A stretch of DNA of 64,000 nucleotides from positions 124,001 to 188,000 of the forward strand of contig CAWDKQ010000008.1 of the NCBI GenBank assembly GCA_963802915.1, given 5' to 3'. Of this stretch, positions 25,701 through 33,748 are shown in pieces (position 1 is the first letter of the stretch; every line of letters starts with the position of its first letter). Below the pieces are notes generated by a model. The model had not been told where the DNA came from, did no database searches, and was given only the letters and a program-made list of their open reading frames with translations. Source of the DNA: JAICMB01 sp963802915 (GTDB taxonomy: Bacteria > Acidobacteriota > Terriglobia > Bryobacterales > Bryobacteraceae). Position numbers and translations under genes: made by a program.

Positions 25701-26352
25701 TCTGCAGATGTGCGCCGAGAACAATATGCAGGTGGTGAACTGCACCACTCCGGCTCAGTATTTCCACGTCCTACGACGACAGATGTACGGCGGCGTGGAC
25801 CGGCGCGGCGTTCGCAAGCCTCTTGTCATCTTCACGCCTAAGCGCATGTTGCGTCATCCTAAGGCAGTTTCCCGGCTGGATGATTTTGCCAACGACGCGT
25901 TTCACAAGGTGCTAGCCGACGAAGCCCCTCTCGACCCGGCGAAAGTCTCGCGCATTATTTTCTGCACCGGCCAGATTTATTACGATCTGCTCGCCGCCCG
26001 GGAGGAGAGAAAGGTCGATAGCGTAGCGATTGTGCGGATGGAACAGTTGTATCCGTTCCCAGCGCCGCAGATCAAGACCGGCTTGGCGCGCTATTCTCCA
26101 AACGCGGAAATCGTGTGGGTGCAGGAGGAGCCGCGCAATATGGGCGCCTGGCGATTCGTCGAAGAAAACCTGGAGCCGATTCTCGACGCAACCAAGCGTC
26201 GAGTGCGTTATATCGGCCGGCTCGAAAGCGCCAGTCCCGCGACGGGATCGCTCAGGCGGCATCAGCAGGAGCAGGCCGATATTATCGAAGAAGCTTTCAG
26301 TGCTGAAGCGAAGAAGAGGGCGTTGAGGAAAAAGCGTTTGATCACGGCGTGA
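22705..26352 (+). CDS. kgd: Multifunctional 2-oxoglutarate dehydrogenase E1 with fused E2-like domain (Kgd-type)
   Basis: 1215 residues, close to the mycobacterial Kgd (about 1230). It starts with an E1o-type N-terminal helix (SWLEDELYQQYLYD), a linker, then an acyltransferase catalytic domain (about 75-330) with the E2 motif YDHRVIQGAESG (His and Asp kept). The E1 part (about 400-1215) carries FNPSHLEAVDPVVEG and the thiamine-diphosphate motif GDAAFAGQGV...NN. No lipoyl domain is present. It decarboxylates 2-oxoglutarate in the TCA cycle with lipoyl E2 and E3 subunits in trans. A GAGGAG site lies 15-18 nt upstream, somewhat far. Confidence 0.93.
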   Translation: MSEPTQPKSLGINSWLEDELYQQYLYDRKTVDESWKKVFETNGTPASQQNGSPSAVTTPTVTAHQPTAGEDLIPMRGPALRLAENMTASLSIPTATSQRNIPVKVIDENRRILNEHRALMEQSKISYTHIIGWAIVKALANFPTLNHAFAQVNGESYRAARKQINFGVAVDVAGKDGARSLKVPNIKNAGALNFKQYLAAYDDIVARARVNKLLIQDFEGTTISLTNPGTVGTFGSVPRLMPGQGAIIATGAIDVPPAYRGASEAARAELGLGKSMMVTCTYDHRVIQGAESGAFLGRLETLLNGEDGFYEQIFEDLDIPHAPVHWEIDAPVTIPGATIANIDQMAKTGAVHTLINAYRVRGHLLADLDPLFPNTARHPELDPSTYGLTIWDLDREFLTGSLTVDGNHRIATLREILETLRGTYSGKIGCEYMNIQIPEQKHWLQEYMEPTRNRWPLDRAAKIRALEKLIEAEEFEHFLHSRFVGHKRFSLEGAESAVVILDELLDRAANTGVHEAVIGMAHRGRLNVLANIIGKSMSQVFNEFEGVDPYSTEGSGDVKYHLGAAGTRTSTEGNEIVVSMAFNPSHLEAVDPVVEGIVRPKQDRLGDTERARVVPILIHGDAAFAGQGVVAETLNLSQLDGYSTGGTIHVVINNQIGFTTNPNQSRSTAYSTDIARMVQAPIFHVNGDSPQACLRVAQMAYDFRQKFKKDVVIDMVCYRRHGHNEADDPSYTQPILYRKIRQQPSVAVQYGDRLTREKAIEAGEAERMRQAVKDRLNRTYDEGRKKAPQYEVQELSAVASEDIERPPARTAADRATLERVIEGMTTFPEAFHLHPKLKGFIDKRRETLKGAPIDWATGETLAFGSLVLEGTPVRLSGQDSGRGTFSQRHLVYYDSETGYPYIPLQHLAPGQARFDVFDSSLSEYAVMGFEFGYTVADPLTLVLWEAQFGDFSNGAQIMIDQFIASAESKWGQPSGLVLLLPHGYEGQGPEHSSARMERYLQMCAENNMQVVNCTTPAQYFHVLRRQMYGGVDRRGVRKPLVIFTPKRMLRHPKAVSRLDDFANDAFHKVLADEAPLDPAKVSRIIFCTGQIYYDLLAAREERKVDSVAIVRMEQLYPFPAPQIKTGLARYSPNAEIVWVQEEPRNMGAWRFVEENLEPILDATKRRVRYIGRLESASPATGSLRRHQQEQADIIEEAFSAEAKKRALRKKRLITA

Positions 26353-26412
26353 GATATGGCTGGAGCTGCTGATCAACGCTTGAGTTGTGCCACTTTGAGA
26401 GAGAATTAAGAC

Positions 26413-26619
26413 GTGACGCGAGCTATTACAAAGGATCCGGAGATAATGCACGGCACACCGGTGTTCCGGGGAACGCGCGTGCCCGTCCAAACGCTTTTCG
26501 ACTATCTGAAGGGCGGTGAGACGCTGCAAGACTTTCTGGAAGGCTTTCCGACGGTGCACCGCGCGTTGGCATTGGAAGCGCTTGAAGAAGCGAAGGAACG
26601 TTTGTTCGCCGGCGTCTGA
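26413..26619 (+). CDS. DUF433 antitoxin-like protein
   Basis: 68 residues from GTG 26413. KDPEIMHGTPVFRGTRVPV is the DUF433 (COG2442) signature, a winged-helix antitoxin family. Its stop overlaps the toxin start by one base (TGATG). The protein should neutralise the DUF5615 partner and repress its own promoter. A short TA module inserted after the Kgd gene. Confidence 0.85.
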   Translation: MTRAITKDPEIMHGTPVFRGTRVPVQTLFDYLKGGETLQDFLEGFPTVHRALALEALEEAKERLFAGV

Positions 26620-26939
26620 TGCGGATACTGCTCGACGAGTGCGTCGATGAACGCCTGCGTCGTCTCTTTCCCTTGCAAGAATGTCAAACGGCGCGTTTTG
26701 CCAATCTCGCCGGTTTGAAGAATGGCGATCTCCTGGAGGCTGCTGAAGCCGCCGGCTTTGATGTTTTGATTACCGTCGATCAGAACATTCCCGATCAACA
26801 GGATCTGAGCGGGCGCAGAATTGCACTGCTGATTCTCTGCGGACCAACGAACCGGCTGCGGGATTTGGAACCGCTCGTACCGGCGGCGCTAGCAGCCCTA
26901 CGCCAGATCGCAGATGGAGAGGTTGTAAGGATCAAGTAG
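26619..26939 (+). CDS. DUF5615 PIN-like toxin
   Basis: 106 residues. The opening RILLDECVD gives the first metal Asp, ANLAGLKNGDLLEAA the central region and LITVDQNIPDQQ the second acidic patch, matching DUF5615/Mut7-C-like PIN nucleases paired with DUF433. It is expected to cut RNA; the target is unknown. It is translationally coupled to the antitoxin by a one-base overlap. Confidence 0.83.
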   Translation: MRILLDECVDERLRRLFPLQECQTARFANLAGLKNGDLLEAAEAAGFDVLITVDQNIPDQQDLSGRRIALLILCGPTNRLRDLEPLVPAALAALRQIADGEVVRIK

Positions 26940-26946
26940 GCTCCGG

Positions 26947-27060
26947 GTGAAAGTTGGTGAGAATATCGCGACTGCACGCCGTCAAGGCGGCAGGCACGTG
27001 CAGGCGGGCATCTTAAGGGCTATCCTGCAAAGCCATGGACTGGAAAAGAAGGAGGAATGA
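26947..27060 (+). pseudogene. hicA-like 3' relic directly before hicB
   Basis: A short frame (GTG 26947 to TGA 27060) ends VQAGILRAILQSHGLEKKEE, which fits the C-terminal helix of HicA toxins (pattern GTLRxILRQxGL). The upstream part does not show the HicA dsRNA-binding-like core or its His. The stop overlaps the hicB start, as in intact hicAB operons. It looks like a truncated toxin gene. Confidence 0.45.
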
Positions 27061-27278
27061 TGAAGTACACAGTCATCTACGAGAAAGGTCCTACCTCCTG
27101 GGGCGCCTATGTTCCCGATCTTCCCGGTGTTATTTCCGTAGGTGACTCGCGTGGCGAGGTGGAGCACCTGATCCAGGAAGCCATCGAGTTTCATCGTGAC
27201 GGCATGCGCAAGGAAGGGATTCCGATTCCTCCGCAGTCGAGCTTTGCTGGTATTGTCGAGATCGATCCGGCAGCCTAA
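27057..27278 (+). CDS. HicB-family antitoxin-like protein
   Basis: 73 residues after a strong GGAGG site at the usual distance. MKYTVIYEKGPTSWGAYVPDLPGVISVG and the helix EVEHLIQEAIEFHRDGM are the HicB partial RNase H-like fold. No DNA-binding tail is present. The toxin gene before it appears truncated, so this is an orphan antitoxin. It may now protect against HicA made elsewhere, or have no role. Confidence 0.82.
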   Translation: MMKYTVIYEKGPTSWGAYVPDLPGVISVGDSRGEVEHLIQEAIEFHRDGMRKEGIPIPPQSSFAGIVEIDPAA

Positions 27279-27295
27279 AAAGACAGCTCCGCGGT

Positions 27296-27859
27296 TCAAC
27301 TCGAGCATTTGGCCGCAATACGATCCAATATCATAAACAGCTTTGCAGATTCGATGTCCGACACATCTACGCCATATACTTCGTTGATTCTGTCCAAGAG
27401 AACCCGGTTGTCCTCGTCCGTATGGAAGTCCCAGAGGCTTGATTCGTCAGAGATCCATGCCCATTCGAGTTGCAGAACGCGTCGAATGAAGTCGTCCGCT
27501 AGCTCCGGATGTACACCGACCCGTTCTTGCGGTGCGAACTGTATTGGCTCAGAGACGCCGGGCCGAGGAACGCGCTTTCCCTGGCGTTGCCTCTCGACCT
27601 TTGCCGCCTCGAAGTTGATGGCCAAGTCCGCTTTGGCCTCGTGTCGCGTGTCGCCGCCGCCCGCCAAGCCCCAATTCACGACGTAGGCAGTGTACCGTGA
27701 GCTTTGAATCGCGAGGGCGCCTTGGTTATCCGGCGAAAATTCCTGTGCACGAACACAAACTGGATAATCGCTCAACACCCAGTCATTTTTTCGAAATGAA
27801 AGGCACCGTTTCCACGAAGCTAAGATCTGATTCGTAAAACGTGTCCATCCGAACTTCAC
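27296..27859 (-). CDS. Hypothetical protein
   Basis: 187 residues with no signal peptide or membrane segment. The C-terminal 60 residues are acidic and helical (LADDFIRRVLQLEWAWISD, DRINEVYGVDVSDIESA), the middle has an Arg/Lys-rich stretch. No family recognised. The frame is clean and lies between two other minus-strand hypotheticals, separated from the next by 35 bp. Confidence 0.5.
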   Translation of the reverse strand: MKFGWTRFTNQILASWKRCLSFRKNDWVLSDYPVCVRAQEFSPDNQGALAIQSSRYTAYVVNWGLAGGGDTRHEAKADLAINFEAAKVERQRQGKRVPRPGVSEPIQFAPQERVGVHPELADDFIRRVLQLEWAWISDESSLWDFHTDEDNRVLLDRINEVYGVDVSDIESAKLFMILDRIAAKCSS

Positions 27860-27894
27860 GCTTGCTCAGGGGTTCGGCTCTTTTTACAGCGGGT

Positions 27895-28239
27895 TCATTT
27901 GATTTTTGGAGAGAGCATCTGCTCGCGCACGAGACTCGCAAACGGCTCAAACCCGCACTCCGACCAGAAAACGTGTTCCCATCCGGTCAGCGTGCCGTTG
28001 CTCCACAGCACCGCGATCCTGACCTTCTCTCCATCTCGCCGCAACATCCAGCGATATTCGCCGCTGGTGTGGCGCCAATAACATTCTCCGTAGCCGCTGG
28101 CAGCGGCGCCGTCGACAGCATCCATCAAGGCCGACGACGCAGCCGTGCAATCCGAAGCGGTGACCGTTGCCACGGGCCCACCGTCCGACATAGAGCAGCT
28201 CAATCGCCCCAGTTCGTCCGTGGCGAGGGTGAATTCCAT
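27895..28239 (-). CDS. Hypothetical protein, small cytosolic
   Basis: 114 residues with several Trp and Gly (ECYWRHTSGEYRWMLRRDG, WSNGTLTGWEHVFW), suggesting a beta-rich fold. No signal peptide, membrane segment or catalytic motif is seen. I do not recognise the family. It lies 16 bp upstream of the end of the secreted Pro-rich protein gene. Confidence 0.5.
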   Translation of the reverse strand: MEFTLATDELGRLSCSMSDGGPVATVTASDCTAASSALMDAVDGAAASGYGECYWRHTSGEYRWMLRRDGEKVRIAVLWSNGTLTGWEHVFWSECGFEPFASLVREQMLSPKIK

Positions 28240-28255
28240 ACCCTCATTCTAAATG

Positions 28256-29659
28256 TCAGTGGAAAACGATGTTCGACTCGCCTTCGAACTTGTGATAATT
28301 CCGGAACTCGATCACATTGCGCTCGCACGTCGTGGAACCGCGCTCGCAGCCTAGGATCTCGGCCTTCACCGGCAGCAGATAGTTCCCGTCCCCAATGCGC
28401 GTGTAATCGTAGTCGACGGCCATCTCGGTGGTGTCTTGCGGAAACTCGGTGGGTATTTTAACGGCCTGCATTTCGAGTCTCAGTACGCGCGAAGTTGACT
28501 TTTCAATCCAGACCGTGCCGCGATACGCCGGGTTGATTCTCTGTCCCGGAACCTGAATCGACCAGTGAGAGTGCGGATGATCGACTTCGAAATCGTAAAT
28601 GAACGCCGCCTTCTGCTCGATCGAACGGCTGCCGCGGTATTTGAAATCCGCGGCGGTAGCGGGTGAGAACAGGTCATCCAGCACCGTCCCGAACTCTCCG
28701 TACGAGTAAGCGCCTTTCGCCTCCACATCCGCCTTCTTCACCTGTTTGCCGTTGATGGCCAGTTTTTCATAACGCTCTTTCCCCGATTCCCAGATCACTT
28801 CGGACGTGACCACATCTTGCGCTTGCCAGTCGGCTTTCCGGCCCGAGCTGACGTACCGCGTAGTGAACTGCTGAACCACGTAATTGGGCAAGCCCTCCAG
28901 AAAATTCTCCGACGCCTCTCGCGCTTTCGCGACGACATCCTCATGCGTGGGCTGGGCGGGAGTCTTGGTGGGAACCGGCGCAGTTGTCGGCGCTGGCGCC
29001 GGCTGCGCTGGAATCTCAGCTTTCGCCACTTCCGTCTTCGCAGGGGCAGCGGAGGGTGTGCTGGCAGCCTGTTGCTTCCTCGGCTTAGGAATACCGTGCT
29101 TGAGCGTGGGTGGACCGCTGTCGTCGTCCGGATCGGATGGCGCGGGAGTTGCCATGACCGTCGTAGGACGTGTATCTTCTGCTGGTTCAGGGGCCGGCCT
29201 ATCTGCCTTTGCGGGCCCATCTCCATCAACAGAAGGTGTGGGAGCTGCCACCACAACCGGAGTCGGACCCGAACCGGTCTTCCTGATTTCGGTCGCGACG
29301 AATGCGCCCTTGTCGTCCTGCGTCGCGTCGATCTCCACCTTGTCGCCGGGAATCAATTTATCCGGCTTCTTCGTTTTATCGTTGATCTGTAACGTGACAA
29401 TCCGCTCGTCGTCGGCGCCCACTTCCATGCTCTTGTCGTCGATCGACCGAACCACGCCGCGAATCACCTGATAATCGTCCGTTTTTTGAGTGGTTGAAGC
29501 GGATTTGCTGCGTCGAGGAATCCCGATACCGCCCTGTTGGCCCGGATAGGTCCCCGGGGGGTAAGTTCCCGGTGGATACCCTCCCGGCGGGTAACCGCCT
29601 GGAGGATACTGCGCGTAAGCCGCGCAAACAACCAGCGATAATGAGAGCAGCGTTTTCAA
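28256..29659 (-). CDS. Secreted Pro-rich protein with C-terminal acidobacterial-type domain
   Basis: 467 residues from a TTG at 29659 preceded by TAAGGAGAAAG; this start gives a clean signal peptide (LKTLLSLSLVVCAAYAQ). Next come YPPGG/YPPGT repeats, a basic stretch, a small beta domain (about 45-115; GVVRSIDDKSMEVG, IPGDKVEIDA), then a Pro/Ala-rich linker to about 235. The C-terminal domain (HEDVVAKAREASENFLEGLP to the end) is typical of secreted acidobacterial proteins. Its function is unknown. It is divergent from bglX with only 41 bp between the starts. Confidence 0.72.
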   Translation of the reverse strand: MKTLLSLSLVVCAAYAQYPPGGYPPGGYPPGTYPPGTYPGQQGGIGIPRRSKSASTTQKTDDYQVIRGVVRSIDDKSMEVGADDERIVTLQINDKTKKPDKLIPGDKVEIDATQDDKGAFVATEIRKTGSGPTPVVVAAPTPSVDGDGPAKADRPAPEPAEDTRPTTVMATPAPSDPDDDSGPPTLKHGIPKPRKQQAASTPSAAPAKTEVAKAEIPAQPAPAPTTAPVPTKTPAQPTHEDVVAKAREASENFLEGLPNYVVQQFTTRYVSSGRKADWQAQDVVTSEVIWESGKERYEKLAINGKQVKKADVEAKGAYSYGEFGTVLDDLFSPATAADFKYRGSRSIEQKAAFIYDFEVDHPHSHWSIQVPGQRINPAYRGTVWIEKSTSRVLRLEMQAVKIPTEFPQDTTEMAVDYDYTRIGDGNYLLPVKAEILGCERGSTTCERNVIEFRNYHKFEGESNIVFH

Positions 29660-29700
29660 CTTTCTCCTTAGACGAGCCTCACGGGCGTCTGGATACACAA

Positions 29701-31920
29701 ATGGTATTAAAATCGAACCTCGGATGGGCGCTTTGGGCCGCGTTGGCTCCCGCCCTGTTCGCCGCGACGCCGGCAGACATCGATCGCCGCATCGACGACC
29801 TGCTCAAACGAATGACTCTCGAAGAGAAATTGGGCCAGATGTCCCAGTCTACGTCGATGAACACGCCCATATCCGACGAGATCAAAAACGAGATTCGTAA
29901 AGGCCGCTGGGGCTCTTTTCTGAACGCCGGCAGCGCCGCGGATCGCGCCGAAGCGCAACGGATTGCTCGAAAAGAGAGCCGGCTCGGGATTCCTCTGATC
30001 TTTGGCCGCGACGTGATTCACGGCTATCAAACCGTATTCCCGATTCCACTCGGCCAATCGGCGAGCTGGGACCCGGCTCTGATTGAACGGGCAGCCAGGG
30101 TTGCAGCGCAGGAAGCTTCGGCGGTTGGCATCCACTGGACCTTCGCGCCAATGCTCGATATCGCACGCGACCCCCGCTGGGGCCGCATCGCGGAAAGCCT
30201 CGGCGAGGACCCATACCTGGCGGGCGTTCTTGGATCGGCCATGGTGCGAGGATTCCAAGGGAAGTCCCTCGATGCTCGCGATTCGATTGCGGCGTGCGCG
30301 AAGCATTTTGTCGGCTATGGAGCCGCGGGGGGAGGCCGTGACTACAATACCACCTGGATCCCGGAACTGCTGCTGCGCAACGTTTATCTTCGGCCATTTG
30401 AAGCAGTAAGGGATGCAGGCGTTGCGACGTTCATGAGCGGCTTCAACGACCTGAACGGCATCCCCGCGAGCGGCAACGTCTTTACCTTACGGGACGTGCT
30501 GCGCAGCGAATGGAAATTCGACGGCATGGTGGTGAGTGACTACAACTCGATCACTGAAATGATCAGTCACGGTTACGCCGCCGATGCATCCGAAGCGGCT
30601 TTTGAAGGTGTGCGAGCCGGCGTCGACATGGAAATGGTGAGCACCGCCTATTACGATCATCTGAAATCCCTCGTGGATGCCCGTAAAGTCGACGTCAAAA
30701 TCATCGACGAGTCGGTTCGGGATATTCTGCGGTTGAAATTCCGGATGGGCTTATTCGATGAATCGCCGAGACTCACTGGCTCACCCGCCCTTTCCGCGCT
30801 CGATGTGGCTAGAAAGCTGGCTGCGGGGAGCTGCGTTCTGCTCAAAAACGATGGTGGCGCACTTCCGCTCGCAAAGTCGATCGGCAAGGTGGCCGTGATC
30901 GGGCCACTGGCGGACAGTCCCGTGGATCAGATGGGCACATGGACGCTCGACGGCCGCCGCGAAGATGTTCAAACTCCACTGATGGCGTTGCGGGAGCGGT
31001 TGGGCGAAGCCCGAGTGATACGGGTAGCAGGTTTGAACACGAGTCGTGACACCAGCCGTGCTGGCTTCGCGGCTGCTCTGGATGCCGCGCGTGAATCGGA
31101 TGCTGTTCTTCTCTTTGTAGGCGAAGAAGCGAATCTTTCCGGCGAAGCTCGGTCTCGCGCCTTTCTCGATCTGCCGGGAGCTCAAGAAGCGCTCGTCGAC
31201 GAGGTGGCAAAAGCCGGCAAGTCGGTGATCGTAGTCATCATGGCGGGTCGTCCGTTGACGTTTCACAATGTCGCATCCAAGGTAAACGCGGTCCTCTACG
31301 CGTGGCATCCCGGAACTATGGGTGGGCCCGCAATTGCGGATTTGCTGTTCGGTGACGCGGCGCCGAGGGGAAGGCTCAGTGTCTCGTTTCCGCGCACGGT
31401 CGGCCAAGTCCCCATTTACTATGACCACATGAGCACGGGCCGCCCGCCCTCGCCGAGCACGCTTGGAATCCCAGCCGGCAGTCCTCTCGATCCCAAAGAC
31501 TACACGTCGCGTTACATCGATATCGATTACACCCCCGAATATCCCTTTGGCTTCGGTCTGACCTACACAACGTTCGACTACTCCAATCTCCGTCTTTCGC
31601 AGCCCGGCATGAAGACCGATGGCGTCATGACCGTCTCGGCCGACATCACTAACACCGGTTCCAGCGAAGGCGACGAGGTCGCGCAGTTGTATACGCGACA
31701 GCTCGTCGGGACTATAACGCGCCCGGTTCGGGAACTCCGGGCTTTCCAGCGAGTCCACCTGCGGCGTGGCGAAAAAAAGACGGTCGAGTTCACGCTAAAA
31801 GCGAGCGATCTCGCCTTTTACAACGAGCACATGAAACTGGTTGTCGAACCAGGAGCCTTCCAGGTTTGGATCGCACCGGATTCCGCCCGGGGGGTCCAGG
31901 GGGATTTCCGGGTCGAGTGA
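29701..31920 (+). CDS. bglX: Glycoside hydrolase family 3 beta-glucosidase
   Basis: 739 residues from ATG 29701; an earlier in-frame ATG at 29494 is inside the opposite gene and was rejected. A signal peptide (WALWAALAPALFAA) is followed by the GH3 TIM barrel with GRDVIHGY, KHFVGYG and the nucleophile loop GMVVSDYNSITEM (Asp). The alpha/beta sandwich (FVGEEANLSGEARSRA) and a fibronectin-III-like end (PVRELRAFQRVHLRRGEKK) complete the fold. Periplasmic or secreted, it releases glucose from beta-glucosides; BglX fits by length and layout. Confidence 0.92.
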   Translation: MVLKSNLGWALWAALAPALFAATPADIDRRIDDLLKRMTLEEKLGQMSQSTSMNTPISDEIKNEIRKGRWGSFLNAGSAADRAEAQRIARKESRLGIPLIFGRDVIHGYQTVFPIPLGQSASWDPALIERAARVAAQEASAVGIHWTFAPMLDIARDPRWGRIAESLGEDPYLAGVLGSAMVRGFQGKSLDARDSIAACAKHFVGYGAAGGGRDYNTTWIPELLLRNVYLRPFEAVRDAGVATFMSGFNDLNGIPASGNVFTLRDVLRSEWKFDGMVVSDYNSITEMISHGYAADASEAAFEGVRAGVDMEMVSTAYYDHLKSLVDARKVDVKIIDESVRDILRLKFRMGLFDESPRLTGSPALSALDVARKLAAGSCVLLKNDGGALPLAKSIGKVAVIGPLADSPVDQMGTWTLDGRREDVQTPLMALRERLGEARVIRVAGLNTSRDTSRAGFAAALDAARESDAVLLFVGEEANLSGEARSRAFLDLPGAQEALVDEVAKAGKSVIVVIMAGRPLTFHNVASKVNAVLYAWHPGTMGGPAIADLLFGDAAPRGRLSVSFPRTVGQVPIYYDHMSTGRPPSPSTLGIPAGSPLDPKDYTSRYIDIDYTPEYPFGFGLTYTTFDYSNLRLSQPGMKTDGVMTVSADITNTGSSEGDEVAQLYTRQLVGTITRPVRELRAFQRVHLRRGEKKTVEFTLKASDLAFYNEHMKLVVEPGAFQVWIAPDSARGVQGDFRVE

Positions 31921-31927
31921 GGGGTTC

Positions 31928-32662
31928 TTATTTCCGCCCGATGTGCAAGGCCACGGACCCACCAGTCATCAGCTCATACCGCACTTCGCCAAACCCGGCC
32001 TGCCGCATCTCCCCGGCCAGTTCGGCCGGGGCAGGGAATTTGCTTACGGATTGCGGTAGATACTCATACGCTTCCCGCGATCCGGAAATCAATCCGCCGA
32101 GCGCAGGCAAAATCTTACGGGAATAAAACGTGTGCATCGCGCCAAACAAGGTTTTAGGCGGCGGGGCGAATTCCAGGATTGCGGCCGTCCCTCCGGGCTT
32201 CAGCACACGAATCATCTCTTCAAGACCGCGCCGGTAGCTGACGAAATTTCGAAAACCGAATGCGATGGTGACCAGATCGATCGAGTCATCCGCTACTGGA
32301 ATCGCAAGCCCGTCCGCCTCAAACAGTCTTTGCGGCAGGCTCTTCCGCTCGGCCTTCATACGAGCCGCTGTCATCATAGGATGGCAAAAGTCGCTGCCGT
32401 AAACGCGCGCCGATGCCTTCGCCGTCATCGCCAGCATTACGTCGCCTGTGCCGCAACAAAGGTCGAGTGCACGAGCGTCCGGGTTCCGCAAAATCGGCTC
32501 GATACGCCGGATCATCCGGGCCCGCCAGCGCTTGTCGATATTAAAAGAGAGAAGGTGATTGAGCAGGTCGTAGCGCGGCGCGATCCGCCCGAACATCTCG
32601 CGCACCCACTGCGATGCTTCCTGCTCGCCCGTTGCGCCGGTTGGCGTCGTGCCTCGAATCAT
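31928..32662 (-). CDS. ubiE: Ubiquinone/menaquinone C-methyltransferase (UbiE/MenG family)
   Basis: 244 residues from ATG 32662. FGRIAPRYDLLNHLLSFNID and the SAM-binding motif ALDLCCGTGDVML (about residues 58-72) are UbiE signatures, as are the mid-motif FGFRNFV and C-terminal GSREAYEYLPQSV. It methylates demethylmenaquinone or the ubiquinone precursor at the inner membrane. It overlaps aroB by 4 bp (ATGA), so translation is coupled. Which quinone is made cannot be told, though menaquinone is usual in Acidobacteriota. Confidence 0.93.
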   Translation of the reverse strand: MIRGTTPTGATGEQEASQWVREMFGRIAPRYDLLNHLLSFNIDKRWRARMIRRIEPILRNPDARALDLCCGTGDVMLAMTAKASARVYGSDFCHPMMTAARMKAERKSLPQRLFEADGLAIPVADDSIDLVTIAFGFRNFVSYRRGLEEMIRVLKPGGTAAILEFAPPPKTLFGAMHTFYSRKILPALGGLISGSREAYEYLPQSVSKFPAPAELAGEMRQAGFGEVRYELMTGGSVALHIGRK

Positions 32663-33732
32663 GCCAGCGCCGCATCGATGGCCGCGTGTACGCGCTCTTC
32701 CGCGACGCCCGAAACGATCTTTACTCGCCCGACACCCTCCACAAGCACGAAATGAATCTTGCCTTGCACCGTCTTCTTGTCGCGCAGCAACCGCACCGCG
32801 ATCCGCTCGCGCGAAATTCCGTCCAGAGCCGGCAGGGGGCCATACGAATTGATGCAAGCGAGCATCTCACTCGCTTCCGATTCCGGCACAAGCCCTTCCA
32901 AAATCGATAGCTGAATCGCCGCTTTCATGCCCCACGCCACCGCTTCGCCGTGCAAAAAGCGTTTGTATTCTGTCTCAGCTTCTAGTGCATGCCCGAACGT
33001 GTGCCCGAAGTTGAGAATACGACGCAGATCGTTTTCCTTTTCGTCGTTCGAAACTACGTCAGCCTTGATGCGAACGGAATCGGAGACCATGCGGTCCACA
33101 ATTTCCGGCGCGTGCCGCTTCACCGCATCCGCGCACTCGCGCATGATCCGAAACAGATCGGCGTCGGCGATGATGCCGTGTTTCACAACTTCGAACAGAC
33201 CCGCGCGATACTCGCGCTCCGGAAGCGTATCGACCACAGCGGGATCGATGTAGACCGCCAACGGCTGATGAAAACTGCCGATCAGGTTTTTCCCACCAAC
33301 CAGGTTGACGCCCGTCTTGCCGCCAACAGCCGCATCCACCTGCGCGAGCAGCGTCGTCGGAATTTGAATGACCGGAATTCCGCGCATGAATATCGCTGCA
33401 AGAAAGCCCGCGATATCGGTCAGTATGCCCCCGCCAAGCGCGACGACGATGCTTGATCGATCGGCGCCTTTGAGCACCATACGTTCGGCTAGCGCTTCCA
33501 CTTCAGCGAGCCGCTTGCGAGGTTCACCCCCAGGAAACAGCAGCAATTCATACGAACGCCCCGCGAGACCGCGCTCCAAAGCGTTGCCGTACAGGTCCCA
33601 GACATCGGCCGTCGACGCAACAAAGACCTTACCCGCCTTCTGTGGAATCGATTCGTGAACGCGCGCGAGACAACCGCGTTCAACAATCGCTGGATACGTG
33701 CGCTGCGCCGTTCTCACGGCGTAGGAGGGCAT
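32659..33732 (-). CDS. aroB: 3-dehydroquinate synthase
   Basis: 357 residues from ATG 33732; longer in-frame starts only add low-complexity sequence. NAD-binding GGGILTDIAGFLAA and PTTLLAQVDAAVGGKTGVN, and the Zn site (Glu in FEVVKHG, His in FGHTFGHALE, His in FLHGEAVAWGM) are all present. It makes 3-dehydroquinate in the shikimate pathway. It overlaps menG/ubiE at its 3' end and is divergent from nadB by only 16 bp between the starts. Confidence 0.95.
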   Translation of the reverse strand: MPSYAVRTAQRTYPAIVERGCLARVHESIPQKAGKVFVASTADVWDLYGNALERGLAGRSYELLLFPGGEPRKRLAEVEALAERMVLKGADRSSIVVALGGGILTDIAGFLAAIFMRGIPVIQIPTTLLAQVDAAVGGKTGVNLVGGKNLIGSFHQPLAVYIDPAVVDTLPEREYRAGLFEVVKHGIIADADLFRIMRECADAVKRHAPEIVDRMVSDSVRIKADVVSNDEKENDLRRILNFGHTFGHALEAETEYKRFLHGEAVAWGMKAAIQLSILEGLVPESEASEMLACINSYGPLPALDGISRERIAVRLLRDKKTVQGKIHFVLVEGVGRVKIVSGVAEERVHAAIDAALA

Positions 33733-33748
33733 ACAATCGTTGTACCAT

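Noticed and set aside
29494..29700. Earlier in-frame start of the GH3 glucosidase
   Set aside because: Lies within the opposite secreted-protein gene and lacks signal-peptide character; the ATG at 29701 gives a clean leader.
30781..31758. 325-residue minus-strand frame
   Set aside because: Shadow of the GH3 glucosidase, which has the full set of family motifs.
32663..32857. Extension of the UbiE/MenG start
   Set aside because: Overlaps aroB out of frame and is Arg/Gly-rich; the start at 32662 gives the usual 4-bp overlap.
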